Below, in pieces: positions 55,233-64,000 of a stretch of 64,000 nt of DNA. Under the pieces are notes generated by a model, which worked only from the letters and a program-made list of their open reading frames with translations, searched no databases and was not told where the DNA came from. Made by a program: the position numbers and the translations under genes. The DNA is from Stappia albiluteola. GTDB lineage: Bacteria; Pseudomonadota; Alphaproteobacteria; Rhizobiales; Stappiaceae. Location of the stretch: assembly GCF_014050225.1 (NCBI RefSeq), contig NZ_JACFXV010000062.1, forward strand, positions 1 to 64,000, written 5' to 3'. Numbering within the stretch: the stretch's first letter is position 1; every line of letters starts with the position of its first letter.

Positions 55233-56312
55233 CTACCTTGCCTTGGCGGCGGGTTTGCCGATGCCTTCCGCCAGCGCCTTTCGCATGACCGTGGGAAGGG
55301 CTTCGCCGTCGAGGTCGGCAGGCGGCGACCACCAATGGCCGTCCGGCGCAGCGGTGTCTGACGGCGCCTTGGCCCGCCACACCGCCATCTCGAGGTGGAA
55401 GTGGGTGAAGGTGTGGCGCACGTCGGCCGCCGAGCGCTGCCATTCGAGCGGAAGCGGCGCATGGCCGAGGTTGTCCGTCTCCGCTTCCTCGGACCAGGGA
55501 GTGGTCGGCGGTTCGCTCATGCCGCCGAGCAGCCCCCTGGGTGGGCGGCGGCGCAGAAGCACTGCTCCATCCTCGCGAATGGCGACGAATGCCATGCCCT
55601 TGCGGGTCGGCTTTTCCGCCTTGGGAGCCTTGCGAGGAAGGCTTTCGGCGATGCCCTGCTTGCGCCCGGCGCAATGCGAAGTCCACGGACAAAGCGCGCA
55701 GGCAGGCTTTCTCGGCGTGCAAATCGTTGCCCCGAGATCCATCATCGCCTGCGCGAAGTCGCCAGGCCTTCCTTCAGGCGTCAACTTTTCGACCAACGCC
55801 CGGATTTGAGGCTTGGCCTGCGGCAGCGGCGTCTCCAGCGCAGCGAGACGGGTCATCACCCTTTCGATATTGCCGTCGACGACGGCGGCCTTGCGGTCGA
55901 AGGCGATGGCTGCGATGGCCGCCGCCGTATAGGGACCGACGCCAGGAAGCTGCCGCAAGCCGTCCTCGTCGTCCGGAAAGCGTCCTCCGAAATCATCGGC
56001 GACCGTTTCGGCGCATTTCTTCAGGTTGCGGGCGCGCGAGTAGTAACCCAGTCCCGCCCAGGCCTTCATGACGTCTTCTTCGGCGGCCCGCGCCAGCGCC
56101 TTCACCGTCGGCCACTTTTTCGTGAAGGCCTCGAAATAGGACCTCACGGCCGCGACCGTTGTCTGCTGCAGCATGACTTCCGACAACCACACCCGATAGG
56201 GATCGGGGACGACGCCGTGCGCGCGATCTTCCGGCGGAACGCGCCAGGGAAGCCGTCGGGCATGGCGGTCGTACCAGGTCAGGAGTTCGGCCGGGTTGGC
56301 GGTGATATTCAT
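55233..56312 (-). CDS. mutY: A/G-specific adenine glycosylase
   Basis: 359-residue DNA repair glycosylase that removes adenine opposite 8-oxoguanine. The catalytic E45 is in WLSEVMLQQT and D146 in VVDGN; the helix-hairpin-helix is LPGVGPYTAAAI (122-133). The [4Fe-4S] cluster Cys follow the C-x6-C-x2-C-x5-C rule (C198, C205, C208, C214). The C-terminal NUDIX-like domain begins near 230. ATG 56312 (MNITANPAELL). Converges with amn and is divergent from the DUF721 gene. Confidence 0.96.
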   Translation of the reverse strand: MNITANPAELLTWYDRHARRLPWRVPPEDRAHGVVPDPYRVWLSEVMLQQTTVAAVRSYFEAFTKKWPTVKALARAAEEDVMKAWAGLGYYSRARNLKKCAETVADDFGGRFPDDEDGLRQLPGVGPYTAAAIAAIAFDRKAAVVDGNIERVMTRLAALETPLPQAKPQIRALVEKLTPEGRPGDFAQAMMDLGATICTPRKPACALCPWTSHCAGRKQGIAESLPRKAPKAEKPTRKGMAFVAIREDGAVLLRRRPPRGLLGGMSEPPTTPWSEEAETDNLGHAPLPLEWQRSAADVRHTFTHFHLEMAVWRAKAPSDTAAPDGHWWSPPADLDGEALPTVMRKALAEGIGKPAAKAR

Positions 56313-56626
56313 GCGGTCAACGGCTTGTCCGAGCATCGTGTCGATAGCGTTAGTTCCTGCACCCGGCTGCCGTCAAATCCCTGCATTGCCTGTGCAGGAC
56401 CGGTGGAAATCGATTCGGCGTGAATGAGATTTGACGCGCCCGGCCCGGATTCGCCAACAAAACCTTGCCCTTCTGCAGTACAAGCAATGCGAATCACCCT
56501 AACAGTCTTGTGGATAGCAGGGCACGGGACATCGTTTCGTCTCAAACCACTGTTGGACTCAAGACAAGCGGACGGCGTGTAGTTTCGAGTATCGATCCAT
56601 CCGGCTGTAACGGAAGCGACGGAAAC

Positions 56627-57157
56627 TTGCAGAACCAGGCCACCAGTCACCCTGCACGGCGAGCGAAGGCAAGATCGGCAAGACCAATTGCAGATCTCAT
56701 CGGCCCGGGTCTTTCCGCGGCCTGCCGCAAGCGCGGCTTTGCGAGTGCCGACCTGCTGACCGCCTGGCCGGATATCGTCGGCGATCGCTATGCGGAAAAG
56801 GTGCAGCCCGAAAGGCTCGTCTGGCCGCGAGGCCGCGGCGCCGGCGGCGAGGACGAAGTGCTCGAGCCGGCGGTCCTCACCGTGCACACGGACGGAGCGA
56901 CGGCGTTGTTTCTCAGCTACGAACTGCCGGTGGTGATCGAGCGGATCAACGCCTTTTTCGGTTGGGCGGCGGTTGGACGCATAAAGATCGTTCAACGGCC
57001 GATCACGGCGCGAAAACGGCAACGTCCGCCTCGGCTGCGCGATCTGACGGCCGAGGAAGAAAGCGAACTCGCCGGCAAGGTCGGCGCGGTCGCAAATCCG
57101 AAGCTGCGTCAGGCGCTGGAGCAGCTTGGCCGCGCGGTGATCGCCAAAAACCGCTGA
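56627..57157 (+). CDS. DUF721 (DciA-like) family protein
   Basis: 176 residues if started at TTG 56627. The core LIGPGLSAACRKRGFASADLLTAWPDIVGDRYAEKVQPERLVWPRG is the DUF721/DciA signature; DciA proteins help load the replicative helicase. Homologues begin near here; in-frame sequence back to an ATG at 56465 has no family character, so the start is uncertain. C-terminal RKRQRPPRLRDLTAEEESELAGKVGAV is basic and probably flexible. Between mutY and an outer-membrane lipoprotein gene. Confidence 0.82.
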   Translation: MQNQATSHPARRAKARSARPIADLIGPGLSAACRKRGFASADLLTAWPDIVGDRYAEKVQPERLVWPRGRGAGGEDEVLEPAVLTVHTDGATALFLSYELPVVIERINAFFGWAAVGRIKIVQRPITARKRQRPPRLRDLTAEEESELAGKVGAVANPKLRQALEQLGRAVIAKNR

Positions 57158-57166
57158 TCTTGCGGC

Positions 57167-57682
57167 TCAGCGGCTGACGACCAGCTCCGGTCCATCCACC
57201 ATGTAACCTGTCAGCAGATCCGGCCTGTCGACATAGAGGAAGGCGACGGGCGTCCCGCTTGCCGAAAACAGCTCGATGCGGTCTCCCGCCCCGCGCCAGC
57301 TGGAAACTTCCGCGAGTTGGCTCGTCGGGCAATGGCGCGCGCTGGCTGCGGCGATACCGTTCGCGGCCGGATGATCGAAGCGCAACTGGCAACCGCTTGC
57401 CGCGCCGCCCGCCACCTTCCAGGAGCCTTGCGCGAGATCGACCCAGGACTGCCCGTCGCCTGCCGGCGCCGGATAGTCACCGGCGTCCGGCAGGAAGGGG
57501 TCCGCCCCATTCGCCGCGCTGTCGAGCACCAGCGGCCCGTCACCGGAAATGTCGCCTTCCGCGTTCGCAGGCTGCACAGCCGAAATCGCCGCAGGAGAGG
57601 GCGTATAGGCCGGCGGAGACTGGTCCGCCTGGCAGGCGGCAAGCAGGATTGCGGCAAGGGGTGCGACCAGGCGGTGAGACAT
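57167..57682 (-). CDS. AprI/Inh-type protease inhibitor lipoprotein (Omp19-like)
   Basis: 171 residues. A lipoprotein signal (MSHRLVAPLAAILLAACQ, lipobox LLAAC, Cys17) precedes a low-complexity Ala/Pro linker and a C-terminal beta-barrel domain with GSWKVAGGAASGCQLRF, resembling the alkaline protease inhibitor/Omp19 family of Brucella and rhizobia. Outer membrane, periplasmic face. Inhibition of proteases is inferred. Minus strand, convergent with the DUF721 gene. Confidence 0.82.
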   Translation of the reverse strand: MSHRLVAPLAAILLAACQADQSPPAYTPSPAAISAVQPANAEGDISGDGPLVLDSAANGADPFLPDAGDYPAPAGDGQSWVDLAQGSWKVAGGAASGCQLRFDHPAANGIAAASARHCPTSQLAEVSSWRGAGDRIELFSASGTPVAFLYVDRPDLLTGYMVDGPELVVSR

Positions 57683-58004
57683 GATAACCCGAGAGCATTG
57701 AAATCGTTCGATCCCTTTCGGAAAGGCGGAACCGAGTTGCAGGAAACTAGCGGATCGATCGCGGGTCTGCTCGTCAAAATACCGGTTATCAAGAGCTAGT
57801 TCGTGGTTCCGGTTTCATGAGGTCCTCACCTCTCATTGATGCCATAATTTCTGTGTCCCGTTGACGCGCGGCACCGCCGCCTACACATTCTGTCGCAGAC
57901 GCGCGAGAGGTGAGGTCCGTCAAGCGGAAGGCTCGCTTTATTCAGGCGCATGCACCAAAGGCGGCACATTCCGCTTCCACGCCAATCCGGATGGGAAATT
58001 CAAC
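57683..58004. other. divergent intergenic region, lipoprotein / DsbA-like gene
   Basis: 322 bases between divergent starts. It contains a short palindrome GAGGT-CCTC-ACCTC near 57820-57833 and CATAAT near 57843, possibly part of a promoter, but I cannot pair it with a -35. No coding sequence is supported. Confidence 0.35.
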
Positions 58005-58643
58005 GTGACTTTGAACCGCAGACAGTTTCTGGAACGCACCGCCTGCACGCTCGTCGCCGCCGGCTTTGCCCTGTCGGCCGCGCCCGCCTTCGCCGAGACG
58101 GTCGACGTGGACGCCCTGATGCAGCCTGGAGCGCTGTCCGACATGGTGCTGGGCGATCCGAATGCCGGCGTGACGATCGTCGAATATGCGTCGATGACCT
58201 GCGGCCATTGCGCCAATTTCCACAAGAACACCTACCCACATCTCAAGAAGGAATATATCGACACGGGTAAGGTGCGGTTCGTTTTCCGCGAATTCCCGCT
58301 CGATCCGGTCGCCACGGCCGCCTTCATGCTGGCGCGCTGCGCGCCGCAGGAGAAGTATTTCGATATCGTGGAAACCATGTTCCACGAGCAGCGCTCCTGG
58401 GCTTTCACCAACGATCCGTATAATTCTCTGTTGAATTTCGCCAAGCAGGTCGGTTTTACGCAGGAAAGCTTTGACACCTGCCTGAAGAATCAGGAACTCC
58501 TGAACAATGTAAATGCCGTTCGGGAGCGTGCCTCGACGGAATTCGGCGTGAATTCGACGCCGACCTTCTTCTTCAACGGCACGCGGGTGAATGGAGCCAT
58601 CACGGTTGACGAGCTTGAAAAGGCCCTCGAACCGCTTCTTTGA
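58005..58643 (+). CDS. DsbA-family thiol-disulfide oxidoreductase, Tat-type signal
   Basis: 212 residues if begun at GTG 58005. The signal NRRQFLERTACTLVAAGFALSAAPAFA (residues 4-30) has a twin-arginine pattern. The thioredoxin domain follows with active site CGHC (66-69) in YASMTCGHCANFHKNTYPHL and cis-Pro loop VNSTPTFFFNGTRVNGA. It resembles alphaproteobacterial DsbA/DSBA-like (PF13462) proteins that oxidise or reshuffle periplasmic disulfides. Upstream in-frame start at 57861 lacks homology. Precedes smc by 78 bases. Confidence 0.88.
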   Translation: MTLNRRQFLERTACTLVAAGFALSAAPAFAETVDVDALMQPGALSDMVLGDPNAGVTIVEYASMTCGHCANFHKNTYPHLKKEYIDTGKVRFVFREFPLDPVATAAFMLARCAPQEKYFDIVETMFHEQRSWAFTNDPYNSLLNFAKQVGFTQESFDTCLKNQELLNNVNAVRERASTEFGVNSTPTFFFNGTRVNGAITVDELEKALEPLL

Positions 58644-58721
58644 CGCAGTGGCGCGCGGCGCTTGTCGCCGCGCCCTGCTTGCCGGAAGGTATGATGGCAT
58701 GGCCGGAGGAGGCGTCCGGCC

Positions 58722-61700
58722 GTGAAATTCAACAAGCTTCGCGTTCTCGGGTTCAAATCCTTCGTCGAGCCGATGGAATTCGTCATCGGCGATGGCCTGA
58801 CGGGCGTCGTCGGGCCGAACGGTTGCGGCAAATCCAATCTCGTCGAGGCCCTGCGCTGGGTGATGGGCGAGAATTCCTACAAGAATATGCGCGCTTCCGG
58901 CATGGACGACGTCATATTCTCCGGCAGCCTCAACCGTCCCTCGCGCAATACCGCCGAAGTGACGCTGTTTCTCGACAATTCGGCCCGCACCGCGCCGACC
59001 GGCTTCAATGACGGCGACACCCTGGAGGTGACGCGGCGGATCGAACGGGAGTCGGGCTCCCTCTACAAGATCAACGGCAAGGACGTTCGCGCCCGCGACG
59101 TGCAGTTGCTCTTTGCGGATGCTTCGACGGGCGCCCGCTCGCCGGCGCTTGTCCGTCAGGGCCAGATCGGCGAGCTGATCGCCGCCAAGCCGACCTCGCG
59201 GCGCATGATCCTGGAAGAAGCGGCCGGCATTTCAGGCCTTCACTCGCGGCGCCATGAAGCAGAACTTCGCCTCAGGGCCGCCGAGCAGAACCTGGATCGT
59301 CTCGAAGACGTGCTGGTGCAGATCGACAGCCGGCTCGACGGTCTGCGGCGCCAGGCGCGTCAGGCCAGCCGCTACCGCAACCTTTCGTCGGAGATTCGCG
59401 AGACCGAAGCCGCGCTGCTCTATCTGCGCTGGGCCGAGGGCAGGGCTCAGCTTGAGGAGGCGGAGGCCGATGCAATCGCCGCCGACGCGCGGCTGGCCGA
59501 GGCGGCAAGCCGGCAGGGCGAGGCTGCCAGGCAGCAGGCGATCGCCGCCCATCAGCTGCCGCAGGTGCGCGATCAGGCCGCGCGCGCGGGTGCCGTGCTG
59601 CAGCGGCTGGTAATCGCGCGCAACGAACTGGACGCGGAAGAGCGCCGCGTGAAGGAGCGCCTGTCGGACCTGACGGCGCGCCTCCAGCACCTTGCGCAGG
59701 ATCTTGCCCGCGAGGAGCAGATGATCGCCGAGAACGGCGAGCATTTGCTGATCCTGCAGGAGGAAGAGGAAACTCTCAGGCTTGAGAACGAGGCTGACGG
59801 CGAACGCGCCGAGGAAGCGCGCGTTGTTGTGGAAACCGCCGCCGAGGCGGTCGCCCGCCGCGAAGGCAAGCTGGCGGAACTGACCGAGGAGCAGGCGCGC
59901 GTTCTGGCGCGCCGCCAGCAGCTCGAACGTGTAGTTCAGGACACCAGGGCGCGGGCGGACCGGCTTTCGCGCCAGATGAGCGAGGCTGAAGCGGAACTTG
60001 CCGGGATTGCCGCGGAGATTGCCGCCGTCGAAGGTCCCGCCCTGATGCGCGAGGAGCTGGAAAGCGCCGAATCGCACCTTCTGGAATCAGAAGAAACGGT
60101 TGCGGCGGCCGAAGAGGCAACGATTTCTGCACGGGAGGCTCTTGATTCCGCCCGCCCGCCGCTGACGGAGGCACAGGCCCGGCTGTCTCGTCTGGAAGCT
60201 GAGGCCGAAACGCTCGCCAAGGTGCTGAATGTCGGTCAAACCGGCGATTTCGAAGCCGTGATCGAGGCAGTTCGCGTGGCTGGCGGCTTCGAGACGGCGC
60301 TGGGCGCGGCACTGGGCGAGGATCTGGACGCGCCGACAGACGCCAGGGCGCCCGTGCATTGGACGCAATCCTCGGCGGGCGACGGCGATCCGCCCTTGCC
60401 GCAAGGTGTGCGGTCGCTGACCGAAGTGGTCGAGGCGCCGCCCGCGCTTGCTCGCCGCCTCGCCCAGATTGGCGTGGTTGAACGAGAGCAGGGGGCGGCG
60501 CTTCAGCCGCGGCTCAAGCCCGGCCAAAGGCTGGTCAGCAAGGACGGCGATCTCTGGCGCTGGGACGGCTTCACCGTCGCGGCCGAAGCACCGACGCCGG
60601 CCGCGCAGCGGTTGGTCCAGAAGAACCGGCTTGCCGCACTGGAAGACGAGATTGTCGCTGCTCGCGAGGAGCTGCGCGCGCGCGAGGATGCTCTCGCCGA
60701 AGCTGCCGAGCGCGTCGCTCTGGCCAATGGCACGGTGGAGGCGGCGCGCGTTCGCCTTCGCGATGCGCAGCGCAAGGTCGCCGGCGCGCGCGACAGCCTG
60801 GCGCAGGCGGAAAAGACGCTTGCGCAGTCGGTCACGCGGCAGCAGGCCTTGCAGGATGCGGTAATGCGGCTTGAAGCCGATATCGCCGAGGTTCGCGAGG
60901 CGCTGCTGGAAGCCGAAGCCAATCTGCAGGAGCTTCCGTCCGGCGATGGTATTGCAGAGACCCTCGCCGCACTGAGGGCGGAACTGGCCGATGCGCGGGC
61001 AACCCTGGCCGAGGCGAGGGCGGCGGCGGACAGCGTCGCGCGCGAGCGCCAGCTGCGCGACCGCCGTATCGAGGCGATCGCGCGCGAACGGGCAAGCTGG
61101 CACAATCGCGCGTCGGGCGCGCGCGCCCAGATCGAAATTCTTGCTCAACGCCGCGAGGAAGCCGAGGAAGAGCGCCAGATTCTGCTGGAGGCGCCCGAGG
61201 ATATCGAGATCAAGCGGCGAGAGCTCTTCGCCGAAATCGCCAAGGCCGAAGAGGCACGACGGAGTGCGGACGACGCGCTGGTAATCGCCGAATCGGAGCT
61301 GAGCCGGCTCGACCAGCTTGCAAGAGAGGCACTGGAGGCATTGTCGGCCGCGCGCGAGCAGAAAGTGCGTACGGAAGAGCGGCTGGTCGCGGCCCGGCGC
61401 CGCAAGGGCGAAATCGAGGCGCGAATCGACGAGGTGCTTGAAGTTCCTGCGGCTGCGCTGCTGCAGATCGCCGGGCTGTCCGAGAATGCTCCCCTGCCGC
61501 AGCAGGATGCCATGGAGCGCAAGCTTGAAAGGCTCAAGGCGGAACGCGAGCGTCTTGGCGGCGTCAACCTCCGCGCCGAGGAAGAATTGAAGGAAATCGA
61601 CGAGCAGCGGGGCACGCTGGCCGCCGAGCGCGATGATCTCGTGGAAGCCATCAAGCGGCTGAGGACGGGGATCTCCAACCTCAACCGCGAGGCCCGCGAG

Positions 61701-62180
61701 CGTCTGCTGGCGGCTTTCGACACGGTGAATGGCCATTTCCAGGGGCTTTTCACCCACCTTTTCGGCGGTGGCACGGCGGAACTGCAGCTCGTCGACGCGG
61801 AGGACCCGCTGGAAGCCGGACTTGAGATCATCGCCCGCCCCCCCGGCAAGAAGCCGCAGACGATGACGCTTCTTTCGGGCGGCGAGCAGGCGCTGACGGC
61901 GATGGCGCTGATCTTTGCCGTCTTCCTGACGAATCCCGCGCCGATCTGCGTGCTGGACGAGGTGGACGCACCGCTCGACGATGCCAATGTCGAGCGTTAC
62001 TGCGACCTCCTGGACGATATGGCCGGACGCACCGAGACCCGGTTCGTGGTGATTACCCACAATCCGATCACCATGGCGCGGATGAATCGCCTTTTCGGCG
62101 TGACAATGGCCGAAAGGGGGGTCTCCCAGCTCGTTTCGGTGGACCTCCAGACGGCGGAACGCTTCCTGGAAGCCGTGTGA
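58722..62180 (+). CDS. smc: chromosome segregation protein SMC
   Basis: 1152-residue SMC ATPase that compacts and segregates chromosomes as a ring. Head parts: Walker A GPNGCGKSNL (31-40), signature LLSGGEQALTAMALIFA and Walker B ICVLDEVDAPLDDANVERY near the C terminus. Two long coiled coils (about 165-490 and 640-980) flank a hinge at about 500-630. Length is typical. The start is GTG 58722. No ScpA/ScpB gene is adjacent. Confidence 0.98.
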   Translation: MKFNKLRVLGFKSFVEPMEFVIGDGLTGVVGPNGCGKSNLVEALRWVMGENSYKNMRASGMDDVIFSGSLNRPSRNTAEVTLFLDNSARTAPTGFNDGDTLEVTRRIERESGSLYKINGKDVRARDVQLLFADASTGARSPALVRQGQIGELIAAKPTSRRMILEEAAGISGLHSRRHEAELRLRAAEQNLDRLEDVLVQIDSRLDGLRRQARQASRYRNLSSEIRETEAALLYLRWAEGRAQLEEAEADAIAADARLAEAASRQGEAARQQAIAAHQLPQVRDQAARAGAVLQRLVIARNELDAEERRVKERLSDLTARLQHLAQDLAREEQMIAENGEHLLILQEEEETLRLENEADGERAEEARVVVETAAEAVARREGKLAELTEEQARVLARRQQLERVVQDTRARADRLSRQMSEAEAELAGIAAEIAAVEGPALMREELESAESHLLESEETVAAAEEATISAREALDSARPPLTEAQARLSRLEAEAETLAKVLNVGQTGDFEAVIEAVRVAGGFETALGAALGEDLDAPTDARAPVHWTQSSAGDGDPPLPQGVRSLTEVVEAPPALARRLAQIGVVEREQGAALQPRLKPGQRLVSKDGDLWRWDGFTVAAEAPTPAAQRLVQKNRLAALEDEIVAAREELRAREDALAEAAERVALANGTVEAARVRLRDAQRKVAGARDSLAQAEKTLAQSVTRQQALQDAVMRLEADIAEVREALLEAEANLQELPSGDGIAETLAALRAELADARATLAEARAAADSVARERQLRDRRIEAIARERASWHNRASGARAQIEILAQRREEAEEERQILLEAPEDIEIKRRELFAEIAKAEEARRSADDALVIAESELSRLDQLAREALEALSAAREQKVRTEERLVAARRRKGEIEARIDEVLEVPAAALLQIAGLSENAPLPQQDAMERKLERLKAERERLGGVNLRAEEELKEIDEQRGTLAAERDDLVEAIKRLRTGISNLNREARERLLAAFDTVNGHFQGLFTHLFGGGTAELQLVDAEDPLEAGLEIIARPPGKKPQTMTLLSGGEQALTAMALIFAVFLTNPAPICVLDEVDAPLDDANVERYCDLLDDMAGRTETRFVVITHNPITMARMNRLFGVTMAERGVSQLVSVDLQTAERFLEAV

Positions 62181-62296
62181 TTGCTGCAACGGCGAACGAT
62201 GTCGTTGCGAGGCGCATGTGAAAAGCGCTTTCCCGAACCTTCTCCAAAAGTCGAAGATCCATATTTTTCAATATCTTAGTTCCATCCAGCGCCGCC

Positions 62297-62325
62297 TTGA
62301 CAGGGCATGGGGTGCCGACTATGGT
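62297..62325 (+). promoter_or_regulatory. sigma-70-type promoter for the atp operon
   Basis: TTGACA (62297-62302), a perfect consensus -35, is followed by a 17-base spacer and TATGGT (62320-62325). The atpI start is 65 bases downstream. This is the clearest vegetative promoter in the window. Confidence 0.75.
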
Positions 62326-62389
62326 GCGCCCGGCTTTAGGGGGTCGATTTCCAAGCCGAATTTCTGGCCTGAGCCTGGGAGGGAACCTG

Positions 62390-62761
62390 ATGGTGTCTCC
62401 GCGTGATCCGGGGCAGGAAGAAGGCAAGGCCGGCCCGCCCGATGCCGGGCTGTCCAAGCGAATGGAACAGCTCAGCCGCTCGCTTGACGCGAAGCGCCAG
62501 ACGGATGAGCGGAACGCTTCATCCGGGCGGCGGCGCGAGAGCGATGCCAGGGGATTTGCGCTCGCCATGCGCCTGTCGACGGAGTTCGTCGCGGGCGTTC
62601 TGGTCGGAGGCGGAATTGGCTGGTTGTTCGACGCCGGACTGGGCACGTCGCCCTGGGGGCTGATCGTGTTCCTGTTGCTGGGGTTCGTGGCCGGTGTGCT
62701 GAACGTCCTGCGGTCCGCCGGCAAACTGGCGGATCCGCTCGATCGGGAGCGCGGCGGGTAA
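62390..62761 (+). CDS. atpI: ATP synthase protein I (AtpI)
   Basis: 123-residue membrane protein associated with c-ring assembly or Mg2+ uptake. An N-terminal polar/charged region (LSKRMEQLSRSLDAKRQTDE) is followed by two helices (TEFVAGVLVGGGIGWLFDAGLG and WGLIVFLLLGFVAGVLNVLR). ATG 62390 is preceded by GGGAGGGAACC; an earlier start is possible in frame but lacks a site. Heads the F0 operon; a large hairpin separates it from atpB. Confidence 0.9.
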   Translation: MVSPRDPGQEEGKAGPPDAGLSKRMEQLSRSLDAKRQTDERNASSGRRRESDARGFALAMRLSTEFVAGVLVGGGIGWLFDAGLGTSPWGLIVFLLLGFVAGVLNVLRSAGKLADPLDRERGG

Positions 62762-62788
62762 GGGATGCCGGGCCGATACGGAATTTCG

Positions 62789-62829
62789 GGCCCGCCTTTC
62801 CTCGGATTTTTCCGAAGGAGGGGCGGGCC
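62789..62829 (+). repeat. large stem-loop between atpI and atpB
   Basis: GGCCCGCCTTTCCTCGGA (62789-62806) pairs with 62811-62829, about 18 bp with two G-U pairs and a one-base bulge, around a TTTT loop. No T-tract follows. Probably a processing/stability element that separates atpI expression from the F0 genes. Confidence 0.65.
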
Positions 62830-62939
62830 TCTCAAGACTGCCGGTGCTTTCCGCCGCGTTTAACGCCAAGGCGGTCGTTCCGGAAACCAACCCAGGGGCG
62901 CTTTGCGCGTGAGCGAGAACAGGAAGAGGGGCTGAGCCG

Positions 62940-63698
62940 GTGGCGAACGATCCGATCCATCAGTTCCATATCAACAAGATCATCCCGATCGAGGTCGGCG
63001 GCCTTGATCTGTCCTTTACCAATGCTTCGCTCTTCATGGTCGCGACGGTCGCCGTGACGGCACTGTTCCTGATCATGTCGACGAGCGGTCGCGGCCTGGT
63101 GCCGACCCGCTGGCAGTCGATGGCGGAGATGAGCTACGAATTCGTCGCAAGTACCTTGCGAAGTTCGGCCGGCAACGAGGGGATGCGGTTCTTTCCCTTC
63201 GTCTTCTCGCTGTTCATGTTCGTGCTGATTGCCAACCTGATCGGCATGTTCCCGTATTTCTTCACCGTCACCAGCCAGATCATCGTCACCTTCGCGCTGG
63301 CGATGCTGGTCATCGGCACGGTCATCGTCTACGGCTTCGCCAAGCATGGCATGAAGTTCCTCGGACTTTTCGTGCCGCACGGCGTGCCGGGGGTTCTCGT
63401 GCCGCTGGTGACGATGATCGAGGTCATCTCGTTCCTGTCCCGTCCGATCAGCCTCTCCGTTCGTCTTTTCGCGAACATGCTGGCCGGCCACATCACGCTG
63501 AAGGTCTTCGCCGGCTTCGTCATTTCGCTCGCCGCCAGCGAAAGCCTCGGCCTTTTCGGTCCGGTTACCTCGGTGCTGCCGCTGATCATGACGGTCGCGC
63601 TGACGGGCCTGGAATTCCTGGTCGCCTTCCTGCAGGCCTATGTCTTCACCGTCTTGACCTGCATGTACCTCAACGACGCTCTGCATCCGAGCCATTGA
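62940..63698 (+). CDS. atpB: F0F1 ATP synthase subunit a
   Basis: 252-residue inner-membrane subunit a, forming the proton half-channels. [43 protein letters not shown] (with the essential stator Arg in SVRLFANM) and the C-terminal [20 protein letters not shown] are canonical. The start is GTG 62940 after AGGAAGAGGGG. atpE follows 71 bases later. Confidence 0.97.
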   Translation: MANDPIHQFHINKIIPIEVGGLDLSFTNASLFMVATVAVTALFLIMSTSGRGLVPTRWQSMAEMSYEFVASTLRSSAGNEGMRFFPFVFSLFMFVLIANLIGMFPYFFTVTSQIIVTFALAMLVIGTVIVYGFAKHGMKFLGLFVPHGVPGVLVPLVTMIEVISFLSRPISLSVRLFANMLAGHITLKVFAGFVISLAASESLGLFGPVTSVLPLIMTVALTGLEFLVAFLQAYVFTVLTCMYLNDALHPSH

Positions 63699-63710
63699 GG
63701 GCAACCCATT

Positions 63711-63731
63711 GGCTCCGCATGTCGCGGAGCC
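63711..63731 (+). repeat. stem-loop between atpB and atpE
   Basis: GGCTCCGC (63711-63718) and GCGGAGCC (63724-63731) form a perfect 8-bp stem with an ATGTC loop, 38 bases before the atpE start. It may raise atpE expression by protecting the mRNA, since c subunits are needed in excess. Confidence 0.55.
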
Positions 63732-63769
63732 GGACGTAACAGCTTGAATCCCACGAAGGAGCATTTGTC

Positions 63770-63997
63770 ATGGAAGCTGAAGCAGCAAAGTTGATCGGTG
63801 CCGGTATTGCCTGCCTTGGCATGGGCGGCGCGGCTATCGGCCTCGGCAGCATTTTCGGTAACTACCTCGCCGGCGCACTGCGCAACCCGTCGGCCGCCGA
63901 CGGCCAGTTCGGCCGCCTGATCTTCGGCTTCGCCGTTACCGAAGCTCTCGGCATCTTCTCGCTTCTCGTTGCCCTTCTCCTCCTCTTCGCCGTCTGA
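63770..63997 (+). CDS. atpE: F0F1 ATP synthase subunit c
   Basis: 75-residue c-ring subunit. Two helices; the glycine-rich helix 1 ([21 protein letters not shown]) and the essential carboxylate E58 in [20 protein letters not shown]. The polar loop RNPSAADGQ lies between. ATG 63770 follows AAGGAG. Complete, ending three bases before the window edge; the b and b' genes are expected next. Confidence 0.97.
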   Translation: MEAEAAKLIGAGIACLGMGGAAIGLGSIFGNYLAGALRNPSAADGQFGRLIFGFAVTEALGIFSLLVALLLLFAV

Positions 63998-64000
63998 TCA

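Noticed and set aside
60087-62189. 700-codon minus-strand frame opposite smc
   Set aside because: Antisense shadow of the SMC coiled coils and head.

Overview
This 64 kb window is a gene-dense, GC-rich stretch of alphaproteobacterial core chromosome. The content points to Hyphomicrobiales (Rhizobiales), close to Rhizobiaceae or Aurantimonadaceae: a CcrM GANTC methyltransferase, an IalB family protein, DUF4170/DUF2093/DUF6101 proteins, a caa/aa3-type cox operon of rhizobial order, a waaA-lpxK lipid A block, and two copies of a rhizobial-type mosaic palindromic repeat. I see no phage, insertion sequence, CRISPR array, rRNA or tRNA gene. I cannot name the genus from sequence alone.

Layout. 0.2-3.3 kb: a TRAP transporter (dctP-dctQ-dctM order) on the minus strand. 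3.7-9.5 kb: an acyl-CoA dehydrogenase, purD, a fluoroacetate-dehalogenase-like hydrolase coupled to an ACAD10/11-type kinase, and small conserved proteins. 9.8-15.6 kb: pmbA/tldE, a CysQ-like phosphatase, DUF4170, a DUF374 acyltransferase, waaA and lpxK, an apparent lipid A/KDO operon. 15.7-21.6 kb: a MerR regulator divergent from a cation transporter, a Kef-type antiporter, a class II aldolase, a HAD protein and tldD. 22-29.5 kb: an IalB family protein and the cytochrome c oxidase operon coxB-coxA-ctaB-coxF-ctaG-coxC-DUF983-surf1. 29.5-42 kb: peroxiredoxin, a DsbD N-domain protein, yqgE, then thrC, an M16 peptidase, a GNAT and a large EAL protein, an FAD oxidoreductase, and a diguanylate cyclase.

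41-44.4 kb: a lipid kinase, rnhA, thrB and ispH. 45.3-50.6 kb: a tandem glycine riboswitch followed by gcvT-gcvH-osmC-gcvPA-gcvPB, a complete glycine-cleavage operon (apart from the L-protein) with a split P-protein. 50.7-52 kb: a GST divergent from a MarR regulator with paired operators. 52-58.6 kb: ccrM, amn, mutY, a DUF721 protein, an inhibitor-type lipoprotein and a Tat-exported DsbA-like protein. 58.7-62.2 kb: smc. 62.3-64 kb: start of the ATP synthase F0 operon (atpI-atpB-atpE), running off the window.

The window is dominated by housekeeping genes and I found no wholly unknown multi-gene system. The more interesting signals are non-coding: paired mosaic repeats (one supplying a stop codon), strong stem-loops after each cox structural gene and between atp genes, a candidate CtrA box and a terminator-like structure upstream of ccrM/amn, MerR, MarR and CRP-like operators, and the riboswitch.
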